Below, one piece after another: positions 57,293 to 64,000 of a stretch of 64,000 nucleotides of DNA (the first letter of the stretch is position 1; each line of letters starts with the position of its first letter). The stretch comes from Vibrio ponticus. GTDB taxonomy: Bacteria; Pseudomonadota; Gammaproteobacteria; Enterobacterales; Vibrionaceae. Location: assembly GCF_009938225.1 (NCBI RefSeq), contig NZ_AP019657.1:682001-746000 (forward strand). Reading direction: 5' to 3'. The position numbers and the translations under genes were made by a program. Below the pieces are notes generated by a model, which saw only the letters and a list, made by a program, of their open reading frames with translations, did not search any database and had not been told where the DNA came from.

Positions 57293-59032
57293 ATGTCGCC
57301 GCTAATCACCTTACAATGCCATGCTGAGATTGCCATTGCTAACCATAATCTGTTGGTTAAACAGCGTGGTGATGAGGTGAGCTTTTCCTATAGTGGGCTT
57401 AGCAATGATCCTATCAGTAGCCGTTACACGCTGTTTTCGCTAGATGGCTATATCGAGCCAGATGCCTTGCTTTATGGTGATGGTTTCCAAATGGGCTGCC
57501 AAACCCTTGGTACGCTCTCTAACTTGCGTTCAATTGGTAATTACCCTGATAACAGCTCTTTGCTGCGCGTCTACTCAAGTGCCGATCCTCAACGTTTTTA
57601 CAACCACTTGTTGATCTGTGACTCGCTCGGTTACACCTTAATTGGCTTTACGTCTTGCCATCGTTTTGCTGGGTTTTTCGAAATATCCAAGCGCCCTGGT
57701 GGGCACAGAATTACCGCCTACATTGATGGGGAAGAGAGTTCACCGCGCGATTGGTCAACCTATGAGCTAGAGTCAGTAGTAATTTTAAAGTCAGCAGACT
57801 TTAACGAGGTCTATCAGCAGTATGTTGAGCACATCCATCGACACCATCCACCGCGTGAGAGTCAGTCACTCCCTCCGCCAACAGGCTGGAGTTCGTTGCA
57901 GTCACAGAGCGAAGGCTTTGATAGCGAGTTACTGCTGAAAAACTTAGCCATTCAATACCAACAACACTCCCAACTTGATTACGTCCTCATCGATCAGGGC
58001 TATCAAGCGGTGCTGGGTGATTGGTGTGAAGGTATACAGCCTTTTGTTGAGAAGCTGAGAGAGATTGTCGAACCGATCAAACAAGCAGGTAAAAAACCTG
58101 CTTTGTGGCTGACGCCATTTACCGTCGCTCCCGGATCTGCGCTGTTCATCGAGCACCCTGATTGGTTGGTACATGATGAACAAGGTGCGCCACTTCGAGC
58201 CGACAAAGTGACGTGGGCAGGGCTGGATGGAAAGCCTTGCTATGTACTCGATATGACCCATGAGGAAGTGCAAGATCATCTCTATGAATTGATTGCATGT
58301 TTGAGCCAAGAATTAGGTATTGAGCTGTTTAAGCTGGATGGTATGTATTGGGGCGCCATGAAAGGGCAGCGACGAGACGACGGCATCACGAGCATTGAGG
58401 CGTATCGCATTGGTCTTGGTGTCATCAATCAAGCCGCTAACGGTGCCCATTTACTTTTGAGCAGAGCACCACTGTGGCCGTCATTAGGTTTAGCTGATGG
58501 CATGCGAGTCACCGATGACGTGATTCGCGACACGCGCCAGTTTGAGCAAAACGCCTTAGCGACCTTCTTACGCAGTTGGCAAAATGGCAAGTTATGGCAC
58601 ATTGACCCTGATCGCTTGGTATTAACCTCGCTACCAAACCAAGGGTGTGAAAGAAGGTTTTATGACTTCCACCGCACCGTATTGCTTGCCTCTGGTGGGG
58701 TGCTATTTTCTGGCGATCCACTTGATGATATGACGCCGTTTGCTGTCGATTCGATCAAACGATTGATCATCCGCCATGTTGATAGCCAGCAATCGGCGAG
58801 TTTCTCCTCCATGACGCTGCAACATGCAACGTTAGAACTTACCCCAACGAATGATCTACATTGCCTGTTCAACTATCATCAAACGGCACGAGATTTGGTG
58901 TTAACTGCAAATCATCCAGTGGATTGGTATGACTTTTGGACGGGTGAAAAGCTCAACTCGATCACCACACAAGCCTTTGAAGTGACGCTTGAGTCAGGGC
59001 TATCAGCTCGAGCAATCGTTACTGTTGAATAA
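57293..59032 (+). CDS. GH36-like alpha-galactosidase family protein
   Basis: A 579-residue cytoplasmic glycosidase (no signal peptide). I use the ATG at 57293; a TTG two codons upstream is also possible. The GH36/GH-D clan pattern is visible: the nucleophile Asp in ELFKLDGMYWGAM near residue 348 and a probable acid/base Asp in GMRVTDDVIRDT near 407. QLDYVLIDQGYQAVLGDWCE near 222 and KPALWLTPFTVAPGSALFIE near 268 match the barrel strands. No sugar transporter or regulator lies beside it, so the substrate (alpha-galactosides are the family norm) is only inferred. Its neighbours are respiration and recombination genes. Confidence 0.78.
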   Translation: MSPLITLQCHAEIAIANHNLLVKQRGDEVSFSYSGLSNDPISSRYTLFSLDGYIEPDALLYGDGFQMGCQTLGTLSNLRSIGNYPDNSSLLRVYSSADPQRFYNHLLICDSLGYTLIGFTSCHRFAGFFEISKRPGGHRITAYIDGEESSPRDWSTYELESVVILKSADFNEVYQQYVEHIHRHHPPRESQSLPPPTGWSSLQSQSEGFDSELLLKNLAIQYQQHSQLDYVLIDQGYQAVLGDWCEGIQPFVEKLREIVEPIKQAGKKPALWLTPFTVAPGSALFIEHPDWLVHDEQGAPLRADKVTWAGLDGKPCYVLDMTHEEVQDHLYELIACLSQELGIELFKLDGMYWGAMKGQRRDDGITSIEAYRIGLGVINQAANGAHLLLSRAPLWPSLGLADGMRVTDDVIRDTRQFEQNALATFLRSWQNGKLWHIDPDRLVLTSLPNQGCERRFYDFHRTVLLASGGVLFSGDPLDDMTPFAVDSIKRLIIRHVDSQQSASFSSMTLQHATLELTPTNDLHCLFNYHQTARDLVLTANHPVDWYDFWTGEKLNSITTQAFEVTLESGLSARAIVTVE

Positions 59033-59040
59033 CCACAGGG

Positions 59041-59131
59041 CATATACCCACTAGACCTTTAAATCACCGCCGCGTCTACAAACCAAGTCATTCTCGCTGA
59101 ACCTAGCATCTCGAGGTTACTTGGGCATAAT
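59041..59131 (+). repeat. Dispersed repeat with inverted ends before ruvC
   Basis: A ~90-base unit with inverted ends (ATATACCCA at 59042-59050, and TTGGGCATA at about 59121-59129) lying in the leader of ruvC. It contains TCGCTGAACCTAGCATCT and GAGGTTACTTGGGCATAA, found also before aspS. The end CATAAT may serve as a -10 for ruvC. Confidence 0.65.
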
Positions 59132-59195
59132 AGTCGCCATAAAACGGCGGCTGCTATACACTAAGCACCGATTAAAGACATTGGTTAGGTTTTTT

Positions 59196-59717
59196 ATGTC
59201 CATTATCTTGGGGATTGACCCAGGCTCTCGTATTACAGGCTACGGCGTGATCCGTCAGCAAGGTCGCCATTTACAATATTTAGGTAGTGGCTGTATTCGT
59301 ACCTCAGAAAAAGAACTGCCAGGTCGCTTAAAGCAAATTTATGCTGGTGTGACCGAAATCATTACGCAATTTCAACCAGACGTATTTGCAATTGAGCAAG
59401 TGTTTATGGCGCGTAACGCCGACTCAGCCCTAAAGCTTGGTCAAGCGCGTGGTAGCGCGATTGTCGCGGCGGTCAATGCTGATCTTCCGGTACATGAGTA
59501 CGCGGCAAGGTTGATTAAACAAGCGGTGACTGGCACCGGTGGCGCGGATAAACAACAAGTGCAACACATGGTGCAGCAGATGCTCAAACTGCCCGCTTGC
59601 CCGCAGGCGGATGCCGCCGATGCGCTTGGTGTGGCAATCTGTCATGCTAACACCAACAAAACACTGATTGCACTAGCAGGCAAAGCCACAGGTGCACGCC
59701 GTGGACGCTATCGTTAG
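59196..59717 (+). CDS. ruvC: Holliday junction resolvase RuvC
   Basis: Endonuclease that cuts Holliday junctions symmetrically in recombination repair. The 173-residue product has the RNase H-like fold with catalytic acidic residues at Asp8 ([15 protein letters not shown]), Glu67 ([20 protein letters not shown]) and the pair near 140 ([17 protein letters not shown]). I set the start at the ATG at 59196, which gives the family length; the frame is open 25 codons further up. It is followed by ruvA after 73 bases. Confidence 0.97.
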   Translation: MSIILGIDPGSRITGYGVIRQQGRHLQYLGSGCIRTSEKELPGRLKQIYAGVTEIITQFQPDVFAIEQVFMARNADSALKLGQARGSAIVAAVNADLPVHEYAARLIKQAVTGTGGADKQQVQHMVQQMLKLPACPQADAADALGVAICHANTNKTLIALAGKATGARRGRYR

Positions 59718-59790
59718 TCGATTTTAACTGGCTATCCATCCAGTTATTTATTATTATCGCTGCAACTATTTATAACTCTAGGTACCTACC

Positions 59791-60408
59791 GTGATTGGAC
59801 GTCTTCGTGGCATCTTGCTAGAAAAGCAACCTCCTGAACTCCTGATTGAAGTCAATGGCATTGGCTATGAAGTACAAATGCCAATGAGCTGCTTCTATGA
59901 ACTACCAAATGTCGGTGAAGAGGCTATTATCTATACGCATTTTGTCGTGCGTGAAGATGCCCAGCTACTATACGGTTTTAACACCGTTAAAGAGCGCGCT
60001 TTATTCCGAGAAGTGATTAAAGCCAACGGCGTAGGTCCAAAGCTTGGTTTGGGTATTCTATCTGGTATGACCGCCACTCAGTTTGTTGCTTGCGTTGAGC
60101 GTGAAGACATTTCAACGCTAGTCAAGCTGCCAGGCGTGGGTAAAAAGACCGCTGAGCGCTTAGTGGTTGAAATGAAAGACCGCCTAAAAGGTTGGAGTGC
60201 GGGCGATCTATTTACACCGTTTACTGATGCTGCGCCACTGGATAATGGCTTAACGCCATCACAAGGCAATGCGGAAGAGGAAGCAGTAAGTGCCTTGCTT
60301 GCACTCGGCTATAAACCAACCCAAGCTTCTAAAGTGGTATCTCAAGTGCAAAAACCGGGCATGAGCAGTGAAGAGCTTATCCGTGAAGCGCTGAAGTCCA
60401 TGGTGTAA
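59791..60408 (+). CDS. ruvA: Holliday junction branch-migration protein RuvA
   Basis: Tetrameric DNA-binding subunit of the RuvAB branch-migration motor. The start is a GTG at 59791 ([20 protein letters not shown]). Domain I is an OB fold (residues 1-63), domain II has the two helix-hairpin-helix motifs ([20 protein letters not shown] and [20 protein letters not shown], near 73-126), and domain III (about 155-205) binds RuvB. The 205-residue length is usual. It is 21 bases before ruvB. Confidence 0.97.
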   Translation: MIGRLRGILLEKQPPELLIEVNGIGYEVQMPMSCFYELPNVGEEAIIYTHFVVREDAQLLYGFNTVKERALFREVIKANGVGPKLGLGILSGMTATQFVACVEREDISTLVKLPGVGKKTAERLVVEMKDRLKGWSAGDLFTPFTDAAPLDNGLTPSQGNAEEEAVSALLALGYKPTQASKVVSQVQKPGMSSEELIREALKSMV

Positions 60409-60429
60409 CCGAGAGTTTAAGGTAACAAG

Positions 60430-61434
60430 ATGATTGAAGCTGACCGCTTAATTGCCCCAGACAATCCCAGTTTTCGTGATGAAGATGTCATTGATCGTGC
60501 GATTCGCCCTAAGAAGCTCGCCGACTATCAAGGTCAAGATCACGTGCGTGATCAAATGGAGATCTTTATTAAAGCCGCTAATCTGCGCAGTGAAGCGCTC
60601 GATCACCTGCTCATTTTTGGTCCGCCAGGTCTTGGTAAGACCACACTCGCGAATATCGTGGCTAATGAGATGGGGGTGAATATTCGCACCACATCGGGTC
60701 CAGTATTGGAGAAGGCAGGGGACTTAGCGGCACTTCTGACCAATCTTGAAGAGAACGATGTACTTTTTATTGACGAGATCCACCGTCTTAGCCCAATGGT
60801 TGAAGAGGTGCTCTATCCCGCGATGGAAGATTACCAACTCGACATTATGATTGGTGAAGGTCCGGCGGCTCGCTCAATTAAAATCGACTTACCACCGTTC
60901 ACTTTGATCGGTGCAACCACGCGTGCTGGTTCACTAACTTCACCACTGCGTGACCGTTTTGGTATTACCCAGCGTCTTGAATACTACAAAGTGGATGACT
61001 TGCAACATATCGTGCAGCGCAGTGCCGATTGCCTTGGTCTCTCAATGGAGTCTGAGGGGGCGTTAGAAGTGGCGCGACGTGCTCGTGGTACACCGCGTAT
61101 TGCTAACCGTCTGCTACGCCGAGTGCGTGACTATGCAGAAGTAAAGGCGGATGGTCACATCAGTGCTGACGTTGCTGATAAAGCGCTGAATATGCTGGAT
61201 GTGGATGTCCAAGGTTTTGACTACATGGACCGCAAACTTCTACTAGCGATTATGGAGAAGTTTGGTGGTGGTCCGGTGGGCTTAGACAATATGGCAGCGG
61301 CAATCGGTGAAGAGAAAGACACCATTGAGGACGTATTGGAGCCTTACTTGATCCAGCAAGGTTACTTGCAACGTACGCCGCGTGGTCGTATCGCGACCGA
61401 TAGAGCTTACTTGCACTTCGGTATTGAAAAGTAA
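60430..61434 (+). CDS. ruvB: Holliday junction branch-migration helicase RuvB
   Basis: AAA+ motor of the RuvAB complex. The 334-residue protein has Walker [21 protein letters not shown] near 61-80, Walker [21 protein letters not shown] near 110-129, the sensor 1 region [20 protein letters not shown] near 157-176, and a C-terminal winged helix ([32 protein letters not shown]). It is the last gene of ruvCAB; the 530-base gap that follows holds the cydA promoter and no clear terminator for ruvB. Confidence 0.98.
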   Translation: MIEADRLIAPDNPSFRDEDVIDRAIRPKKLADYQGQDHVRDQMEIFIKAANLRSEALDHLLIFGPPGLGKTTLANIVANEMGVNIRTTSGPVLEKAGDLAALLTNLEENDVLFIDEIHRLSPMVEEVLYPAMEDYQLDIMIGEGPAARSIKIDLPPFTLIGATTRAGSLTSPLRDRFGITQRLEYYKVDDLQHIVQRSADCLGLSMESEGALEVARRARGTPRIANRLLRRVRDYAEVKADGHISADVADKALNMLDVDVQGFDYMDRKLLLAIMEKFGGGPVGLDNMAAAIGEEKDTIEDVLEPYLIQQGYLQRTPRGRIATDRAYLHFGIEK

Positions 61435-61684
61435 ACTTTGTTTTCATTTCCGGTAATTAAAGCTCAAGTGTTTGTAATCAAATAAAATAGATTGTGAATA
61501 TTTGGGCTTTTTTATTGATTAATAGAGCTTGACACTGGCTTGGTGTGGATAAGCTCACATTTTACCAAACCCATCTAATACTTTTTAGGTAATCAAAAAT
61601 CACTCAATGTGATTGTTGTGTGAAAAATGCAACCCTTTCAATCTCTCGTTTTCATCTTTTTTTAACATCAAACTTTAATTTAGT

Positions 61685-61698
61685 TTGATTTAGATCAA
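61685..61698. promoter_or_regulatory. FNR-type site 1 before cydA
   Basis: TTGAT-TTAG-ATCAA, a perfect match to the TTGAT-N4-ATCAA consensus; 267 bases before the cydA start. Confidence 0.75.
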
Positions 61699-61734
61699 TC
61701 TGCGTGTTTTTTGTCCATTTTTCGCGTTTTTTAC

Positions 61735-61748
61735 TTGATACAGATCAA
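61735..61748. promoter_or_regulatory. FNR-type site 2 before cydA
   Basis: TTGAT-ACAG-ATCAA, a second perfect consensus palindrome, centred exactly 50 bases after site 1; 217 bases before the cydA start. Confidence 0.75.
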
Positions 61749-61964
61749 GACGATTTGCGTTTATAAACCTTTTGAAACATCCGGCTTTTCGCAGTAATAT
61801 TAGTGATAGCTATATTAGCTGATGCTTAACAATTAACTAACGATTGCAGTACATATTTATAACAATGTGATGTTTATTTAAACATTTCTCATAAGTGGCT
61901 AACACTTGAGATGCTAAAGCAATGAACGTAAAGCGTGTCTTTCAGCCGACACATAGGAGTTCTC

Positions 61965-63551
61965 ATGATTGACATAGTTGATCTATCGCGGTTGCAATTC
62001 GCATTAACAGCGATGTATCACTTCCTATTCGTACCACTGACTCTAGGTATGGCATTCCTGCTTGCCATTATGGAATCAATGTACGTAATGACCAACAAGC
62101 AAATCTACAAGGACATGACCAAGTTCTGGGGTAAGCTATTTGGTATTAACTTCGCTCTAGGTGTGGCTACCGGCCTTACCATGGAGTTCCAGTTCGGTAC
62201 TAACTGGTCATACTACTCTCACTATGTAGGTGACATTTTTGGTGCACCTCTTGCCATTGAAGCCCTAGTAGCCTTTTTCTTAGAATCCACTTTCGTGGGC
62301 CTATTCTTCTTTGGTTGGGATCGACTGTCGAAACGTCAGCACCTCGCAGTAACTTGGTTAGTTGCTCTAGGTTCTAACTTCTCGGCACTTTGGATCTTGG
62401 TTGCAAACGGCTGGATGCAAAACCCAGTGGGCGCTGAGTTCAACTTCGAAACTATGCGTATGGAAATGGTGAGCTTCGCTGAAGTTGTGCTAAACCCAGT
62501 TGCGCAAGTTAAGTTCGTTCACACGGTTGCTTCTGGTTACACCACAGGTGCGATGTTCATTCTAGGCATCAGCTCATGGTACCTGCTAAAAGGTCGTGAC
62601 GTAGCATTTGCTCGTCGTTCATTTGCTATCGCAGCATCATTCGGTATGGCAGCAATCCTATCGACTATCGTTCTTGGTGATGAATCAGGTTACGAGCTAG
62701 GTGAAGTGCAAAAAGTGAAGCTAGCAGCGGTTGAAGCTGAATGGCACACAGAGCCAGCACCAGCAGCGTTTACTGTGTTTGGTCTACCAAACCAAGAAAC
62801 GATGGAAACTGACTTCGCCCTTAAGATCCCTTACGTAATGGGTATCATCGCGACACGTTCTCTAGACGAGCAAGTAACGGGTCTACGTGACCTACGTGAT
62901 GACCACGTTGATCGTATCCGTAACGGTATGTACGCGTACGAGCTACTTGAGAAACTACGTGCTGGCGATAAGTCAGAAGCGAACATGGCAGCATTTGATG
63001 AAGTGAAAGGTGACCTAGGTTACGGTCTACTTCTAAAACGCTACACAGACAACGTTGTTGACGCGACTGAAGACCAAATCCAAGCAGCAGCGGATGACTC
63101 TATCCCAACCGTATGGCCGCTATTCTGGTCATTCCGTATCATGGTTGCGTGTGGCTTTATCATGCTATTCGTATTCGGTGCGGCATTTGTACAAACTTGT
63201 CGTCAGAAGATCGAACAGAAACCTTGGATTCTAAAAGCTGCGCTATTCAGTATTCCACTACCATGGATTGCAGTTGAAGCAGGTTGGTTCGTTGCTGAAT
63301 ACGGTCGTCAACCATGGGCAGTAGGTGAAATTCTTCCTGTTCACGTTGCGGCTTCTGCACTGACTGCAGGTGAGATTTGGACATCTCTATTTGCAATCCT
63401 AGCGCTGTACACTGTGTTCCTAATTGCAGAAGTGTACCTAATGCTGAAATTCGCTCGCAAAGGTCCAAGCAGCCTGAAAACGGGTCGCTACCACTTCGAG
63501 CAAAATGCTGACTCTGTAGAAGACAAAGTTAGCCGCCAAGTAGAAGCGTAA
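61965..63551 (+). CDS. cydA: Cytochrome bd ubiquinol oxidase subunit I
   Basis: Catalytic subunit of the high-affinity bd oxidase, reducing oxygen with quinol at low oxygen. The 528-residue product starts at the ATG at 61965 (AGGAG upstream). A frame opening ten codons earlier is not used. His19 in [10 protein letters not shown] is the haem b595 ligand; the region [20 protein letters not shown] near 173-192 holds the b558 ligand His; the quinol-binding Q-loop segment [20 protein letters not shown] is near 275-294. About nine membrane helices. It is followed by cydB after 16 bases. Confidence 0.97.
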   Translation: MIDIVDLSRLQFALTAMYHFLFVPLTLGMAFLLAIMESMYVMTNKQIYKDMTKFWGKLFGINFALGVATGLTMEFQFGTNWSYYSHYVGDIFGAPLAIEALVAFFLESTFVGLFFFGWDRLSKRQHLAVTWLVALGSNFSALWILVANGWMQNPVGAEFNFETMRMEMVSFAEVVLNPVAQVKFVHTVASGYTTGAMFILGISSWYLLKGRDVAFARRSFAIAASFGMAAILSTIVLGDESGYELGEVQKVKLAAVEAEWHTEPAPAAFTVFGLPNQETMETDFALKIPYVMGIIATRSLDEQVTGLRDLRDDHVDRIRNGMYAYELLEKLRAGDKSEANMAAFDEVKGDLGYGLLLKRYTDNVVDATEDQIQAAADDSIPTVWPLFWSFRIMVACGFIMLFVFGAAFVQTCRQKIEQKPWILKAALFSIPLPWIAVEAGWFVAEYGRQPWAVGEILPVHVAASALTAGEIWTSLFAILALYTVFLIAEVYLMLKFARKGPSSLKTGRYHFEQNADSVEDKVSRQVEA

Positions 63552-63567
63552 GGTAAGGAGATACATT

Positions 63568-64000
63568 ATGTTTGATTACGAAATCTTGCGACTTATCTGG
63601 TGGGTGCTTATCGGCGTTCTGATGGTAGGTTTCGCTATCACTGATGGTTTTGACATGGGCGTTGGCGCGCTTGTGCCAATCATCGGTAAAAACGACACTG
63701 AGCGTCGTGTAATGATTAACACTATCGCTCCACACTGGGACGGCAACCAAGTATGGCTAATCACCGCTGGTGGTGCACTATTTGCTGCTTGGCCACTGGT
63801 TTACGCAACGTCATTCTCAGGTTTCTACCTAGCGATGATCTTAACGCTTGCGGCGCTATGGCTACGTCCACTTGGTCTTGATTACCGTTCAAAGATCGAA
63901 GACAAAAAATGGCGTCAAACTTGGGACATCTGTATCGCGATCAGTGGTTTTGTTCCGCCGCTAATCTTCGGTGTAGCGTTTGGTAACCTACTGCAAGGCG
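63568..64000 (+). CDS. cydB: Cytochrome bd ubiquinol oxidase subunit II, N-terminal part
   Basis: The frame begins at the ATG at 63568 (AAGGAG upstream) and runs off the right edge, so only the first 144 residues are seen. The sequence [20 protein letters not shown] followed by [20 protein letters not shown], and the helix [20 protein letters not shown], are the conserved start of CydB, which binds with CydA to form the oxidase. A cydX-type small subunit usually follows beyond the window. Confidence 0.95.
   Translation, partial: MFDYEILRLIWWVLIGVLMVGFAITDGFDMGVGALVPIIGKNDTERRVMINTIAPHWDGNQVWLITAGGALFAAWPLVYATSFSGFYLAMILTLAALWLRPLGLDYRSKIEDKKWRQTWDICIAISGFVPPLIFGVAFGNLLQG

Larger units (their letters stand above)
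61435..61964 (+). promoter_or_regulatory. cydAB promoter region with two FNR palindromes
   Basis: 530 AT-rich bases without a gene. Two perfect FNR-type palindromes lie 50 bases apart, at 61685-61698 and 61735-61748. The ribosome site AGGAG is at about 61952-61956 before the cydA ATG. ArcA control, known for cydAB in other enterobacteria, is possible but no site was assigned. Confidence 0.6.

Overview
The window is a 64 kb piece of a Vibrio-type gammaproteobacterial chromosome. The evidence is the set of encoded proteins (TfoY behind a cyclic-di-GMP riboswitch, MukFEB, a monomeric isocitrate dehydrogenase, TorECA, the bacterial Bpt/Aat transferases) and the dispersed short intergenic repeats I associate with vibrios. 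I cannot name the species. Nearly everything looks like core chromosome: there are no insertion sequences, prophage genes, CRISPR arrays, rRNA or tRNA genes that I can see. Both ends cut genes (cysS at the left, cydB at the right).

Layout. 1-5.4 kb: end of cysS, a repeat-bearing gap, tdk, infA, the two N-degron aminoacyl-transferases bpt and aat, a glycine-zipper envelope protein, aroA, and then a block of 40-bp tandem repeats and two ~118-bp direct repeats. 5.4-11.8 kb: yciN, topA, and the glycogen pair glgC-glgA behind a long, apparently structured leader. 12-18.6 kb: an alpha/beta hydrolase, a DUF2007 protein, a TVP38-type membrane protein, tfoY with its riboswitch, purR, the divergent torD/torR pair and elyC. 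19-26.3 kb: the cmoM-mukF-mukE-mukB operon. 26.4-31.6 kb: an HTH/DUF2975 pair, a DMT permease, and a three-gene cassette (lipoprotein DTGA-type protease, membrane inactive-transglutaminase, ATP-grasp ligase), which is the least characterised system here. 31.9-36.8 kb: cmoB, cmoA, yecE, aspS. 36.9-43.5 kb: an scs-like thiol/copper locus (scsB, scsD and an unknown membrane protein), rluE and icd. 43.6-47 kb: cspD, clpS, clpA. 47-53 kb: YdcF-type protein, NAD-dependent epimerase-like protein, LysR regulator divergent from a PACE efflux pump, a small conserved protein, focA, a 48-codon small ORF and fetB. 53-57 kb: torECA. 57-64 kb: an orphan GH36-like glycosidase, ruvCAB and cydAB.

How the genes fit together. 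Three themes recur. (1) Anaerobic/low-oxygen respiration: torR, torD, torECA, focA and cydAB, with two perfect FNR-type palindromes before cydA and a perfect CRP-type palindrome before torE. (2) tRNA wobble modification: cmoA, cmoB and cmoM are all present, together with aroA, whose pathway supplies the prephenate that CmoA uses. (3) The bacterial N-degron pathway: the tagging enzymes Bpt and Aat and the reader/unfoldase ClpS-ClpA are all within the window. Chromosome segregation and repair (MukFEB, RuvABC, TopA) complete the housekeeping content.

Most start codons were taken from ribosome-binding-site spacing and family length. Where I moved a start away from the longest frame (yciN, glgA, cmoM, mukE, the lipoprotein protease, rluE, cspD, the epimerase, the 79-residue protein, fetB, torE, the GH36-like gene, ruvC, cydA) the entry says so. 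All family assignments are by recognition from sequence, without database searches.
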